A DNA stretch of 64,000 nucleotides, from NCBI RefSeq assembly GCF_900100385.1, contig NZ_FNFC01000008.1:1-64000 (forward strand), given 5' to 3'. The notes beneath the pieces are model-generated. The model made no database searches. It was not told the origin of the DNA and saw only the letters and a program-made list of their open reading frames with translations. Of this stretch, positions 31,764 through 41,538 are shown piece by piece (within the stretch, counting starts at the first letter, position 1; each line of letters begins with the position of its first letter). Source of the stretch: Halovenus aranensis (GTDB lineage Archaea > Halobacteriota > Halobacteria > Halobacteriales > Haloarculaceae). The position numbers were made by a program, and so were the translations under genes.

Positions 31764-33368
31764 TTACGCCGCCGTCTCGTCGGGCGGGTGGGCGCGTGGG
31801 AGCTCGATTTCGATGGCACACCCTGTCCCGCCGGTTTGTGGCACGTTGAGAGTACCGTCGTATCGGGAAGCAATCCAGTCGACGAGTCGGAGACCGATGC
31901 CGACGGTGTGATGGAGTTGCGTGATGTCGTGGTCCCCAGTGATAACCTCAGCCTCGGACTCGGGGATACCGTCGCCGTCGTCCTCGACGCGGACGACGAC
32001 GTATTCACCCGCCTCGACGACTGTTACCGTCGCCGTTGGCTCCGGACCAGCGTGGTCGACGACGTTCTGGAGGAGTTCGTCGATTGCCGTGCCAATTTCG
32101 GCACCACAGGCGGCATAGGCCGACTCCGGGGCAGAGATAGTCACTGATAGCGCCGGGTACGACTCCGCTATCGCCGTTGCCCGGTCGTGGACCACACGCG
32201 AGAGGTCAACCCGTGCGTCCTGCTCCGGCGGGTCGAGGAGCTGGTCGGTCGTCCGTGCCCTATCTGCGAGCTGGAGGAGCGTGTCCGTCGCGCGCCGTAT
32301 TTTCGTGGTCTCCGTCGAGACCGTCTCGTCGCCGGCGTCGAGTAGTTCCGTCTGGCTCCGTATCACGTTCAGCTTGTTTCGGAGGTTGTGTCTGAGGATG
32401 CGGTTGTGAACGAGCAGCATCTGTTCTCGTTGTGTGAGTGCCTCGCGCAACTCGGCCAGTGCCTGCTCGATTTGCTCCCACTCGTGTCCGCCACCCAGGT
32501 CGACGCGCTGGTCGTACTGACGCTGTTCGAGCGCGTTTAGCTGGCCGAGGACCTGGTTTATCTGGAGAATCTGCGCCCGGTAGACCCAACCGCCAAAGAT
32601 TGCAAGCGTCCCGAGGAGCACCAGCCCAACGACACCCTGGAAAACTGCAAGCTGTCGGGTCGAGGCGTCGATTGCGTCCTTGCTGTAGTGAGCTTTCACT
32701 GTCCAGTCCGCTACGTCGAGGGCGGCCTGTCTCGTAATCGTCTCTTTGTCCCCAGCAGTGCTATACAACATCAGGTCGTTCGACTCGACGGTCACCGACG
32801 CATCTACATCTTTGCTTGCCAGGACGCTGAACATCTTCGTGCTGTCGAGATGGTAGGCAGCGTTGATACTCCCGGCCGTCTCTCCGTCGACGGCCAGAGG
32901 GACACTCATCACGGCGATGCGGTTACCAGTGTCTGCAGTGAACGGTTCGCTGACGTAGTGTTCCCCGGCAAGCGCGCGTCTGACGTACGTCCTGTCGCTG
33001 ATATCGCTGCCCACCAGGTCGGTCTGTGGGCCGTCGTCGGTCACGAGTGCCCGTATCGTGCCTGTCTCGTCGACGACCGAAACGCCGTTGAACGACGTGG
33101 TTTCGACGAACGATTCGAGTATCGCGCGCTGGGCCTCTGAGCCGTGGTCGACGGCGTTCTCGTCGGTCGCGGCGAACTCGACGACCCGCCGTTGCTCGCG
33201 GAGTTCGTTGTCGAGGAAGGTCGCCATCTGCTCAGCCCTGTCCGTGACATCGGTCTCTGCGTTCTCGGTCACGTCAGACCGGTGTGCGGTAAACGTCGTC
33301 AACAGAACCCCACCGGAGACGAGGACGACAACCAGAAAGAGAATTGTGTACCGGTGGGCGAGTTTCAT
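31764..33368 (-). CDS. membrane sensor histidine kinase with dCache-like ectodomain
   Basis: This 534-residue protein has TM1 (about 8-26; TILFLVVVLVSGGVLLTTFT), an extracellular sensor (about 30-235; GSDISDRTYVRRALAGEHYV and GNRIAVMSVPLAVDGETAGS typical of Cache folds), TM2 (FQGVVGLVLLGTLAIFGGW), a coiled segment and a HisKA-like dimerisation helix HNRILRHNLRNKLNVI (phospho-His). The HATPase part has DELLQNVVDHAG, VEDDGDGIPE and GIGLRLVDW. It senses a small ligand outside the cell; no response regulator is adjacent. Ligand unknown. Confidence 0.88.
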   Translation of the reverse strand: MKLAHRYTILFLVVVLVSGGVLLTTFTAHRSDVTENAETDVTDRAEQMATFLDNELREQRRVVEFAATDENAVDHGSEAQRAILESFVETTSFNGVSVVDETGTIRALVTDDGPQTDLVGSDISDRTYVRRALAGEHYVSEPFTADTGNRIAVMSVPLAVDGETAGSINAAYHLDSTKMFSVLASKDVDASVTVESNDLMLYSTAGDKETITRQAALDVADWTVKAHYSKDAIDASTRQLAVFQGVVGLVLLGTLAIFGGWVYRAQILQINQVLGQLNALEQRQYDQRVDLGGGHEWEQIEQALAELREALTQREQMLLVHNRILRHNLRNKLNVIRSQTELLDAGDETVSTETTKIRRATDTLLQLADRARTTDQLLDPPEQDARVDLSRVVHDRATAIAESYPALSVTISAPESAYAACGAEIGTAIDELLQNVVDHAGPEPTATVTVVEAGEYVVVRVEDDGDGIPESEAEVITGDHDITQLHHTVGIGLRLVDWIASRYDGTLNVPQTGGTGCAIEIELPRAHPPDETAA

Positions 33369-33410
33369 ACCTGGCCGTACAACTCCGGGCTGTAAATCTG
33401 TAGGGGGTCG

Positions 33411-33962
33411 TTACTCCACCGCTGCAATCAGGTCCCAGAACCGCCCGGTGTCGCCTTCCATCTGCGAGAGAGTCTCCCGAACGTCTGCCTTGAGGTCTTC
33501 GTCGACAGCCCCAAGCACCATCCCTTCGCCTGGCTGCCCGTAAACGATACTCGCCCCGACCGGCGCGAGCATCACGGCTGGCAGGGCTGCGAGGTCCTCC
33601 TCGCCGTCAACCTCGATGAGCGTCGACCCCGACTCTGCTGTCGCTGCCGAGAGCGCACGAATCAACGCCTCGGTCACGGTCGCGGCCGGATTGGTGACGG
33701 TTGTCTCTCGGTCGAAGGGTTCGTTTGCGACCCGCCGGGCAATCGCCTCATCGACGCTGTCACGTTCTGTCCGCTCGTCGACGAGCGCGACTGTCGGTGT
33801 GTGGCCAGCCTCGATGAGGTGGTAGGTGACTACGTCGCCGACGCTGATAATCGGCTCCGAGGCGGCCGCAAGCAGCGCCGTGGCGTCGGTAAACACTGGC
33901 CCTAGCGGGTCTTTCATCTCCGCGCGAAGCGACGCCGGAAGTTCGAGGACAGCGTCTGTCAC
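33411..33962 (-). CDS. GTP-dependent dephospho-CoA kinase (DUF359)
   Basis: This 183-residue protein has the DUF359 pattern: LRAEMKDPLGPVFTD, IISVGDVVTYHLIEAGHTPTVA (GDVxT), VDERTERDSV, NPAATVTEALIRAL, LIEVDGEEDLAALPAVMLAP and VYGQPGEGMVLG. It phosphorylates dephospho-CoA using GTP, the last step of CoA synthesis in many archaea. It lies 1 base after spt4 in a conserved archaeal cluster with rpo7 and aIF2-gamma, so it is very likely co-transcribed. Confidence 0.9.
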   Translation of the reverse strand: MTDAVLELPASLRAEMKDPLGPVFTDATALLAAASEPIISVGDVVTYHLIEAGHTPTVALVDERTERDSVDEAIARRVANEPFDRETTVTNPAATVTEALIRALSAATAESGSTLIEVDGEEDLAALPAVMLAPVGASIVYGQPGEGMVLGAVDEDLKADVRETLSQMEGDTGRFWDLIAAVE

Positions 33963-33963
33963 G

Positions 33964-34161
33964 CTATCGGACCTTCAGCGCGTACGTGCCGGCTTCGGTG
34001 ACTTCCATCTCCTCGGCAATGGTGCTCTCCTCGGGATGACTGATGACGACGTAGCCGGCCCAGTCCTCGGTCAACGAGGTCGAGCCACAGCCGACACAGG
34101 CCTCGACCTCTTCGGTCTCCTGAACGCGGTGACAGTCCCGACAGACGAGTCGGTCGCCCAT
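33964..34161 (-). CDS. spt4: transcription elongation factor Spt4
   Basis: This 65-residue protein has the zinc site CRDCHRVQETEEVEACVGC (two CxxC pairs) and the GTYALKVR end. It pairs with Spt5 to keep RNA polymerase processive. Its ATG overlaps the rpo7 stop by one base, and it is the standard neighbour of rpo7 in archaea. Confidence 0.95.
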   Translation of the reverse strand: MGDRLVCRDCHRVQETEEVEACVGCGSTSLTEDWAGYVVISHPEESTIAEEMEVTEAGTYALKVR

Positions 34162-34739
34162 CAGTTATCACCCGCTTCGGCCTGGGACTGGCGCTTTTCA
34201 CGCTGCGCTTTCAGCCAGCCGTGTTTACCGAGGCCAATCTGTTTGGCCGTGAGGCCGATTTTGGAGTCGCGCGGATTCCGTTCGTCGATGCTCTTGGTGA
34301 CGATACGCGCGCGGACCGAGTCACCGGTCCCAAGCGTCTGATTCGACTCCCGCGAGGCGAGTTGCTGGTTCTCTTCGTCGTAGGCGAGATACTCCTCGGA
34401 AATCTGGGAGACGTGCAACAGCCCGTCCACGGGGCCGATGCCGACGAAAGCGCCGAAACTGACGACCTCGACGATTTCGCCGTCGACGACTTCCTGCATC
34501 TGTGGGTCAAACGTCAGCGCGTCGAACTCCGCCTCGTAGTAGACGCCGGGCTCGTTGTGCAAGACCGCACCCTCGCCGATGTCGCGAACGTCGATGACCG
34601 AGACGACGGAACCGACATCTTCGTCGACTCGTCCCTCAAGTTTGTCCTGTAGCAGTTTCTTCACGAGGTCCGGCGTGACATCCGCCAGATGCTCCGGTGG
34701 TACCTCGACCGTGTCGCGTAGTGTAACCCTCTTGTACAT
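34161..34739 (-). CDS. rpo7: RNA polymerase subunit Rpo7 (RpoE1)
   Basis: This 192-residue protein has an N-terminal RNP-like tip domain (MYKRVTLRDTVEVPPEHLAD; VVSVIDVRDIGEGAVLHNEP) and an S1/OB domain (VVDGEIVEVVSFGAFVGIGP and VDGLLHVSQI), with SKIGLTAKQIGLGK near the end. Together with Rpo4 it forms the stalk of archaeal RNA polymerase that aids open-complex formation and RNA exit. The polar C-terminal tail (residues about 175-192) is a haloarchaeal addition. Confidence 0.95.
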   Translation of the reverse strand: MYKRVTLRDTVEVPPEHLADVTPDLVKKLLQDKLEGRVDEDVGSVVSVIDVRDIGEGAVLHNEPGVYYEAEFDALTFDPQMQEVVDGEIVEVVSFGAFVGIGPVDGLLHVSQISEEYLAYDEENQQLASRESNQTLGTGDSVRARIVTKSIDERNPRDSKIGLTAKQIGLGKHGWLKAQREKRQSQAEAGDN

Positions 34740-34742
34740 AGA

Positions 34743-35123
34743 TTATGGTTGAGTGATAGCTAGTTTGTTCCGCCCCCGTAAACTAATTACTGGTATGCCC
34801 GCATCGAGCAGGCGTGTTCGGAGCGGCTGGTCGTTCGTCACGACGTGTGATACGTCGTCTGTCTGTGCGAGTTCGAGGACCGCATCGTCAGCGTAGGATG
34901 CGGTCGCCTCCCGAGGCTGACAGTAGTCGTCCGCGAGGTCGCGCCCGACGCGGGCGGCCGTGGCTTCCTCGCCACTCCCGGCGGCAAGGTCGTCCAACTC
35001 GGCAAGGACGGCCCGGGGCACGACACACGCTGGCCCGTCGAGTAAGCGGTCGAGTTCGTCCAGCAGCCTGACATCACATTCGACGGGCATCATGAGTGCG
35101 TTGGTATCGAGGACGACAGTCAC
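34743..35123 (-). CDS. PIN-domain protein of the Fcf1/Utp24-like group
   Basis: This 126-residue protein starts from GTG 35123, which overlaps the aIF2-gamma stop by 4 bases. PIN acidic residues are [11 protein letters not shown] (first Asp), [11 protein letters not shown] (Glu), [10 protein letters not shown] and [17 protein letters not shown] (last Asp). No antitoxin gene is present, and it sits in the conserved aIF2-gamma/rpo7 cluster, so it is probably an rRNA-processing endonuclease rather than a VapC toxin. Confidence 0.85.
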   Translation of the reverse strand: MTVVLDTNALMMPVECDVRLLDELDRLLDGPACVVPRAVLAELDDLAAGSGEEATAARVGRDLADDYCQPREATASYADDAVLELAQTDDVSHVVTNDQPLRTRLLDAGIPVISLRGRNKLAITQP

Positions 35124-36352
35124 TGTAGCGTTCCGAAGCCGATGAGTCGCCAGCGTGCGCCGACGCGTCGGTTGATTGCGATTTTGACGCCCGGCTCGGC
35201 ACACACCGGCCGCTTGAGTTTGACATCACACTCGTCGCCACGCGCGCTGGTGACCGACCCCACCGTCGTCGCGGTTCCGACCGTCAGCATCAGCGGCTCT
35301 CCGGTCGAAATCTCGTCGATTTCGCCTTCGCCTTCCTCGCTACCGACGATGCGTTCGAGTAGCGTCACGTCCATGGTAAACGAGTCGTGTACGTCCGGGA
35401 GCGTTCCCGGCGGACCGGCAACGCGGCCGGCGAGTGCGTCGCCTTTCGTGATTGCCGGGTCGAGACCGGTGCCGACGCCGAGCAGGCCGCCGGGCGTCAC
35501 CTCGTCGACGGTGTCGTCGCCGGCCTGGAGTGAGCGGACCTCTGCCTCCACGGGGCGCCACTCTGTCTGGCCGCCTTCCTCGACCTCACGGCCGGGACGC
35601 AGTTCGAGCGTCTGACCTTCCTCTAGCTTCCCTTTCGAGAGCGTCCCGCCGAGGACGCCGCCTGTGAGTCCGTCCCACTCGGTTCCCGGGCGGTTGATAT
35701 CGAAGCTCCGGGCGACGAGCAGTTCGGGGTCGGCCTCCGGGTCGCGCTCGGGAGTCGGAATCTCCTCTTCGATCGTCTGGATGAGCAAGTCGAGATTGAC
35801 ATCCTGCTGGGCGCTCACCGGAACGATGGGTGCGTCCTCGGCAACGGTACCCTCGACGAACTCCTTTATCTGGTTGTAGTTCTCCTCGGCACCGTCGCGG
35901 TCTACTAGGTCGACTTTGTTCTGGGCAATGACGATGTTCTCGATGCCAATAATATCGAGCGCCATCAGATGTTCTTCAGTCTGTGCCTGTGGCACGTCTT
36001 CGCTCGCGGAAATCACCAGCACCGCGCCGTCCATGATAGACGCGCCCGAGAGCATCGTCGCCATCAGGGTCTCGTGCCCTGGCGCGTCGACGAACGAGAC
36101 CGTCCGCAGCACCTCGCTTTCGGTCCCGTCGGGACACTCCTCGTCGACGGTGTACCGCTGGGGTTCGTCCATATCAGGACACTGTCTGAACGTCGCATCA
36201 GCGTATCCGAGACGGATAGAAATCCCGCGTTTCATCTCCTCAGAGTGCTGGTCCGTCCACTGTCCGCTCAATGCCTGGACCAGCGTCGTCTTTCCGTGGT
36301 CGACGTGTCCAACGAGTCCGATGTTTACCTCCGGTTGCTTGTTCGCTGTCAT
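35120..36352 (-). CDS. eif2g: translation initiation factor aIF2 subunit gamma
   Basis: This 410-residue GTPase has G1 [16 protein letters not shown], switch-1 [16 protein letters not shown], a zinc-knuckle-like region ([17 protein letters not shown]), G3 [14 protein letters not shown]4 AQNKVDLV, and beta-barrel domains II and III ending LIGFGTLQ. It binds initiator Met-tRNA and GTP with the alpha and beta subunits. It is first in the leftward cluster followed by PIN, rpo7, spt4 and dephospho-CoA kinase. Confidence 0.96.
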   Translation of the reverse strand: MTANKQPEVNIGLVGHVDHGKTTLVQALSGQWTDQHSEEMKRGISIRLGYADATFRQCPDMDEPQRYTVDEECPDGTESEVLRTVSFVDAPGHETLMATMLSGASIMDGAVLVISASEDVPQAQTEEHLMALDIIGIENIVIAQNKVDLVDRDGAEENYNQIKEFVEGTVAEDAPIVPVSAQQDVNLDLLIQTIEEEIPTPERDPEADPELLVARSFDINRPGTEWDGLTGGVLGGTLSKGKLEEGQTLELRPGREVEEGGQTEWRPVEAEVRSLQAGDDTVDEVTPGGLLGVGTGLDPAITKGDALAGRVAGPPGTLPDVHDSFTMDVTLLERIVGSEEGEGEIDEISTGEPLMLTVGTATTVGSVTSARGDECDVKLKRPVCAEPGVKIAINRRVGARWRLIGFGTLQ

Positions 36353-36489
36353 CTCGGGAGTAATATGCGTGAAATTCGCTCTGTGGTACTGATAAACCTA
36401 CTGTTTCGAGTTCCCCCTCCCCGAAGAAAAATCGAGACTGTCCTCCCGTTAGACGGAGACGAACAATCGGCTGTGGACCCGGTTGTGAT

Positions 36490-37518
36490 TCAGACTGATT
36501 CGAACCGTTCGAGCGCCTCGCACAGCGATGGCGCGTCGAAGACTTCCCGCTGCATGTACGTGTTCGTTCCGGCGCAGTACATGTCCCTGCTCGCCTGGAC
36601 GACTTCGGCGTCGAGCGAAGCGGGGTCGCAGTTACACAGAGATTTCCAGTCGTCAACGCCCTCGGCGTTTGCCGCTGCTTTCGCGTCCCCGACGGCCTCG
36701 ACCCACTCCGGTTGGGTGCGCTTGTGGTACTGTCGGATGACCTCCTTCGAGACCTGTTTGCCGTCGTAAGAGAAGCGGTTCTCGTCGAAAGTGCCGACCA
36801 CGTCGGCGACACGAATCTCACCGTCGAGATACAGACATTCGATTTTCCCGTCTTCGTGTGTCAGTCCGGCATCCTCTGCCTGTTCGGTGACGATGCGGTT
36901 TACCGCTCTGGCGACCGATTCGAGGTCGTCGATACTCGCCTGTCCCGCTATCTCGTCGGCCTCCTCAGGCGTGAGATAACGGTCCTGTTCCTCGTATTTC
37001 GTCGAGAACTCCACGATAGCTTCCGGGAGGTCGACGGCCCCGTCGGGCCACGAGTCGAATGAGAGTCCGTGGTCGGACGGGTCGGTGCGCGTCCGGAGCG
37101 AGGAGCCGACCGGGACGCGGTTCCGGAAGACGATTTCGAGCGGAACGAGGTAGTTCGACCCCGCGTCGGCGTGGTATATGTCGTAATCGTAGCTACCCGC
37201 ACCGAATGGCAGGTCGGGCACCTGTGTCAGTTCGATAGCCATCTCACGGGGTGGCTCTCCCCGGGCGAGTGCGTCCGCAAGCGAGACGGTCTCTCCGTCG
37301 ACGACGACACCGTCGTAGTGTGTGGGGACGCCCTCTGCCTCCAGTAGTTCGAAGTTGAACGCCCCCATCGTACACAGCGAGGCCCCCTTGTCAGGAATCG
37401 TGTCCGGCATCTTCCCCCAGTCGAACACCGAATAATCGTCTGTAAACTCGAAAACCCCGCGCCCGAGCGACGATTGCGTTGCCTGGGCCTCAACCCGAAA
37501 GTTCTTGACGCTCGTCAT
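36490..37518 (-). CDS. purC: SAICAR synthetase (phosphoribosylaminoimidazole-succinocarboxamide synthase)
   Basis: This 342-residue protein from ATG 37518 ([17 protein letters not shown]) has the haloarchaeal form of Pur[54 protein letters not shown] and [19 protein letters not shown]. It joins aspartate to CAIR in purine synthesis using ATP. It is longer than the bacterial enzyme (about 240) through insertions and a C-terminal extension. It is divergent from bioB. Confidence 0.92.
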   Translation of the reverse strand: MTSVKNFRVEAQATQSSLGRGVFEFTDDYSVFDWGKMPDTIPDKGASLCTMGAFNFELLEAEGVPTHYDGVVVDGETVSLADALARGEPPREMAIELTQVPDLPFGAGSYDYDIYHADAGSNYLVPLEIVFRNRVPVGSSLRTRTDPSDHGLSFDSWPDGAVDLPEAIVEFSTKYEEQDRYLTPEEADEIAGQASIDDLESVARAVNRIVTEQAEDAGLTHEDGKIECLYLDGEIRVADVVGTFDENRFSYDGKQVSKEVIRQYHKRTQPEWVEAVGDAKAAANAEGVDDWKSLCNCDPASLDAEVVQASRDMYCAGTNTYMQREVFDAPSLCEALERFESV

Positions 37519-37618
37519 TGGCGACGGCTTCAATCCCCGCCGTTAAGATACTGACCTTTTCGCGTCCCGAGCGCGTGTCACCCGAACGCTTTTATCACCG
37601 ACAACCGACACAGACACT

Positions 37619-38731
37619 GTGGTTTACGAGACAGGAAACCGGACGGTAGACGACGCACTCGCCCGGCTGTTCGAGGGAGAGCGACTCGACAGACGGGACG
37701 GAATCGCCCTGATGGCCCAACCCGTCGACGAACTCGCGCTCGCGGCCGACGCGGTGCGCCAGGAGTTCGGTGACGGGACGGTCGACGCCTGTTCGATTGT
37801 CAACGCGAAAGCCGGCAACTGCGCCGAGGACTGTGGATTCTGTGCGCAGTCGGTCCACTTCGAGACGGGCATCGACAACTACGGCTTTCTCGGCCCAGAG
37901 AAAATCCTCGAAGCGGCAAAGCGCGCCGAGCGCGACGGTGCACAGCGGTTCGGCATCGTCGTCGCCGAGAAGGGAGTCTCCAAGAAACACCGCCCGGAGG
38001 AGTGGGAGGAAGTGCTCGAGGCAATCCGGCTGGTGCGCGACGAGACTGCAGTCGAGGTGGATGCCAGCCTCGGCATCCTCACCGAGGAGGAAGCCGAAAT
38101 TCTGGCAGAGGAAGGCCTCAACCACTACAATCACAACATCGAAACGTCGCCGCGATTTTTCCCCGAAATCGTCGAGACCCACAGCTTCGAGGACCGCGTT
38201 CACACGCTCGAGGTCGCGAAAGAGGCCGGGATGGACCTCTGTGCTGGCGTCATCCTCGGGATGGGTGAAACCCCGACGGACCGTGTCGACGCCGCCGTTG
38301 CACTCCAGGACATCGGCATCTCGTCGCTGCCGGTGAACATCCTCAATCCGGTCGCCGGGACTCCGCTCGGCGACGAACTCGGCGAGTCTGCCGACATCAC
38401 GACAGAAGAGATAATCAAGACAATCGCTGTCTACCGCCTCCTCCACCCGGAGGCCCGGGTTCGGCTCACCGGTGGCAGAGAGGCGAATCTGGACGCCGAC
38501 GAGCAACATCTTCCCTTCGAGGCGGGTGCCGACGGCATCCTGACGGGCGATTACCTCACTACCGAAGGACAGTCGCCGGGCGACGATATCGAGACGATTC
38601 AGCAGGCCGGGCTGGAGCCAAATCGGGCGGCAAACGAGTTCAACCCCGCAGCCGTCAAGTCACGAGAGGCCGACGACGACACCGTCGAAACTGCGGCTGG
38701 AACGGCCACCAGCAACGCAATCGAGAAGTAG
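37619..38731 (+). CDS. bioB: biotin synthase
   Basis: This 370-residue radical SAM protein has NAKAGNCAEDCGFCAQS (CxxxCxxC), GVSKKHRPEEWEEVLEAI, NHYNHNIETSPRFF, AGVILGMGETPTDRVDAA, and RVRLTGGREANL. It inserts sulphur into dethiobiotin. GTG start 37619 follows a TTTTAT element at 37590-37595 by about 27 bases, consistent with a leaderless mRNA. birA at 61.8 kb uses the product. The acidic C-terminal tail after about residue 345 is not conserved. Other bio genes are not in this window. Confidence 0.93.
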   Translation: MVYETGNRTVDDALARLFEGERLDRRDGIALMAQPVDELALAADAVRQEFGDGTVDACSIVNAKAGNCAEDCGFCAQSVHFETGIDNYGFLGPEKILEAAKRAERDGAQRFGIVVAEKGVSKKHRPEEWEEVLEAIRLVRDETAVEVDASLGILTEEEAEILAEEGLNHYNHNIETSPRFFPEIVETHSFEDRVHTLEVAKEAGMDLCAGVILGMGETPTDRVDAAVALQDIGISSLPVNILNPVAGTPLGDELGESADITTEEIIKTIAVYRLLHPEARVRLTGGREANLDADEQHLPFEAGADGILTGDYLTTEGQSPGDDIETIQQAGLEPNRAANEFNPAAVKSREADDDTVETAAGTATSNAIEK

Positions 38732-38844
38732 CCACGGGATACAGCTGTCTGAGCCCCGTCCAAATCGGGAGGTCGATACTGCTATGAATCTCGGCGTCCC
38801 AGCAGACAGAGAAGTACATCGTTGAGAGTCGCGTATGGGACGGA

Positions 38845-39084
38845 CTACTCGTCGTCGGGTGGCTGGACGATAATACCGACAAGTTTGCGTGCAGCGATGC
38901 CCGGCAAGTCGCCGGGTGTCGTAACGTACTGGTCGGCGACGAGCATGCCAACAGACAGAGCAAGCAGGCTGGCACCGACGACAAGATTACCTCCCAATAG
39001 AAGTCCTGCGCCGGCAAGCGCGGGCGGGATGACAGCCATAAGGATTGTCACGGAGCCGAGCATCTCCAGGATTCCCCACGACAT
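38845..39084 (-). CDS. small two-span membrane protein
   Basis: This 79-residue protein begins MSWGILEMLGSVTILMAVIP, with a second hydrophobic segment LLGGNLVVGASLLALSVGML and a tail ending QPPDDE. The repeated small-residue pattern is typical of short haloarchaeal membrane proteins. Flanking gaps of 113 and 162 bases show no other gene. Function unknown. Confidence 0.65.
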   Translation of the reverse strand: MSWGILEMLGSVTILMAVIPPALAGAGLLLGGNLVVGASLLALSVGMLVADQYVTTPGDLPGIAARKLVGIIVQPPDDE

Positions 39085-39246
39085 TTTCCTGTACTACCTG
39101 CGAGACGGACAAAAGCCACGCGGTCCTGTCCGTGTACTCGCCACCCCGGCAGAGATGCTGGGACAAGACTCGTCAGGTGCGGTCCACTGGCAGCCAGAGC
39201 CCGGTATCGAACTGCTTACTACAGGTCCCCATCTACACCCCGACAT

Positions 39247-40269
39247 ATGTCGGAGTGGCCACTTGTCGAAGTAGCAGTTATCGGCGCCGCGACGGCTGCA
39301 ATCTGGGTCGGGAGTGACTGGCTGGAGGGCGCAAGTTCCAAGCTCGCGACACATTACAACCTTCCGCCGGTCGTGCAGGGTGGCATTATCGCGGCCGTCG
39401 GGTCGAGCTTTCCGGAGCTTGCGAGCGTCGTCTTCGCGGCACTCGCCGGTTCGTTCGGCCTCGGCGCTGGCGGAATTGTCGGTTCCGCGATATTCAATAT
39501 CCTCGTCATCCCGGCGCTTGCGGTCGTTTTCAGTGGGTCGAGTATCAACGCGTCCCGGACGCTCGTTCACAAAGAGACGCTGTTTTATATGGTTTCTATC
39601 TTCGTGTTGTTCCTGACCTTTGCCATGTCTCTCATCTATAACCCGACGAATGGCTCGCTGAACGGCTCACTGAGCGGGACGTTGACCCGGCCGATGGTGC
39701 TGTTTCCACTTGGCGTCTACGGCCTCTATCTATTCATGCAGTGGCAGGATACGGCCGAGTACACCGGCAATATCGAGTCTAGTTCCATCTCACCGCTGAA
39801 ACAGTGGGGCTTGCTGGCGGCAGGACTGTTGATTATTCTCGTTGCGGTCGAGCGATTGGTCCACTCGGTAATCGTCATCGGTGATTTGGTCGGGACCCCC
39901 GATTTCCTGTGGGGGGCTGTCGTCGTCGCTGCCGCGACTAGTCTGCCCGACGCGCTCGTGAGCATCCAGGCCGCCGGCCGCGAACACGACGTGGCGAGCA
40001 TCGCGAACGTCCTCGGGTCGAACACGTTCGACCTGCTCGTCGTTATCCCGATAGGGGTTCTGCTGACCGGGTCTGCAGTTATCCAGTTCTCCGTGACTGC
40101 GCCGATGATGGGATGTCTCATCGCTGCGACCGGGCTGTTGTTCGTGACACTCCGAACGCATCTCGCCCTGACGCTGTACGAGGCCTATCTCCTGTTGGTC
40201 GCTTACGCCGCGTTCGTCCTCTGGGTGATGGCCGAAGCGCTGTCGGTTACGAACGTCATCCCGTCGTAA
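39247..40269 (+). CDS. sodium/calcium exchanger family membrane protein
   Basis: This 340-residue protein has about ten hydrophobic segments and the two alpha-repeats of the CaCA superfamily: GIIAAVGSSFPELASVVFAAL with GSAIFNILVIPAL, and GAVVVAAATSLPDALVSIQAA with ANVLGSNTFDLLVVIP. The acidic residues SSFPE and SLPD are the ion ligands. It would exchange Na+ or H+ for Ca2+ or another cation. No regulatory calcium-binding loop is evident. Confidence 0.88.
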   Translation: MSEWPLVEVAVIGAATAAIWVGSDWLEGASSKLATHYNLPPVVQGGIIAAVGSSFPELASVVFAALAGSFGLGAGGIVGSAIFNILVIPALAVVFSGSSINASRTLVHKETLFYMVSIFVLFLTFAMSLIYNPTNGSLNGSLSGTLTRPMVLFPLGVYGLYLFMQWQDTAEYTGNIESSSISPLKQWGLLAAGLLIILVAVERLVHSVIVIGDLVGTPDFLWGAVVVAAATSLPDALVSIQAAGREHDVASIANVLGSNTFDLLVVIPIGVLLTGSAVIQFSVTAPMMGCLIAATGLLFVTLRTHLALTLYEAYLLLVAYAAFVLWVMAEALSVTNVIPS

Positions 40270-41427
40270 TCAGGTCGTTCCCATCGACTCCGCAATCTGT
40301 ATCAGCGTCTCGCGGTCTGTCTGGAGGCTTGCAAACACCCGATACTGGGCGCCATCTGCCACCCACGTGAGTTGGTGGCTGCCCTCTGATACCGTCTCGT
40401 AGACACCGGTGACACCGCCAATCTGAACTCGTTCGCCCTCGGTGCTCAGCTCTGTTGTGTTGGTGTCTTTGCTCACCGAAAGTGGCGTCGTCTGCCCAAC
40501 GTTGTACTGCAGTCCGACGCGGACCTCGTCGGATTCCTCTCTCGTGATGAGATATGCGCTGTCGAACGTCGCATCGAGCGTCTCGAAGGACGGCTCCTCG
40601 ATATCGACCGGAGACTCCTTCGAGAGGGCCGCAATCGAGTCGAACTCCTGGTACTGTGGCGTCGCAACCTCTTTGACCGTCGCTCCCTCCGGTACCTCGA
40701 ATTCGAAGCGGTCGTCGTCGATACCCGGCTCGAAGGTGACATCAGTATACCGTAGCTCGAATGGGTCTTTGCCTTCGACTTTCTGTCGGAGAATGTACAT
40801 ATACTCCGTATCTATCCATAGCTCCATGCGCCTCGTGCCAGCCGTCGTGTCGTTCCCCGTCGATTTGTCCGTCTGCGTCCCGCCGCCGAGGATACCGCCT
40901 GCACTCGGGAAAAGCGGCGGAAGGATGCCGTTTCCATTCCCGTCGTTTTGCTCGGCCTGTCCGCCGATTACGACGTGATAGACAGCACGGCCCTGGTACT
41001 CTGTCTCTGTAATCTCTGTCACGTTTCGCTCCCGAAGTAACTCCTCGGTGGCATTAATCGAGTCCCGGAGGTGTATGCGGTTGGTCGGGTCCTCTCGGAC
41101 GCGGACGGTCTCTTCGCCGGCAGTGTAGCTCCAGATCTGTTCGCCGTCGTCGACTTGGACGAACTCGCCCGCGTCGGTTGTTCCCTCGAGCCGACTCAGC
41201 CCATCGTTGCGATACCAGACATCGTAGCTGTACTGGACCTGCTCGTCCTCGAATGTCGCATTGAACTCGATTGTGGCACTCAGCCCTGCTGGCGGCTCTG
41301 CGTTCTCGGCTTCGTCTATCAGGTCGCTCTCGGTGACGTCGTCGGAGAGTATCGTGGTACAGCCACCGAGGAAACAGAGGACGACCAGACAGAGGAAGGC
41401 GAGGTGCGTGCGTCGGGAACCAAACAT
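40270..41427 (-). CDS. secreted lipoprotein, LolA/DUF2092-like
   Basis: This 385-residue protein has a signal peptide with lipobox (LVVLCFLGGCTTILSDD; Cys at about 23), so it is anchored on the outside of the membrane. The body repeats beta segments such as YSYDVWYRNDGLSRLEGTT, RMELWIDTEYMYILRQKVEG and RYTDVTFEPGIDDDRFEFEV, the half-barrel pattern of LolA-like outer-surface proteins. The motif ATFEDEQVQYSYDVWYR opens the domain. It may bind lipids or other hydrophobic ligands; the substrate is unknown. Confidence 0.78.
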   Translation of the reverse strand: MFGSRRTHLAFLCLVVLCFLGGCTTILSDDVTESDLIDEAENAEPPAGLSATIEFNATFEDEQVQYSYDVWYRNDGLSRLEGTTDAGEFVQVDDGEQIWSYTAGEETVRVREDPTNRIHLRDSINATEELLRERNVTEITETEYQGRAVYHVVIGGQAEQNDGNGNGILPPLFPSAGGILGGGTQTDKSTGNDTTAGTRRMELWIDTEYMYILRQKVEGKDPFELRYTDVTFEPGIDDDRFEFEVPEGATVKEVATPQYQEFDSIAALSKESPVDIEEPSFETLDATFDSAYLITREESDEVRVGLQYNVGQTTPLSVSKDTNTTELSTEGERVQIGGVTGVYETVSEGSHQLTWVADGAQYRVFASLQTDRETLIQIAESMGTT

Positions 41428-41538
41428 ACCCCAATCTTGATAGCACAGAGTAAAAATACAACGGCTGCCGAATTCGGGATGGTGGCAGGTCTAACCGGAC
41501 CCGTCAGTGTTTAGGTCGCCCGTCTTCGACAGTTGACA

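Noticed and set aside
34743-35123. VapC toxin of a toxin-antitoxin pair
   Set aside because: No antitoxin ORF is adjacent. The PIN gene overlaps aIF2-gamma in a conserved housekeeping cluster, which favours an rRNA-processing role.
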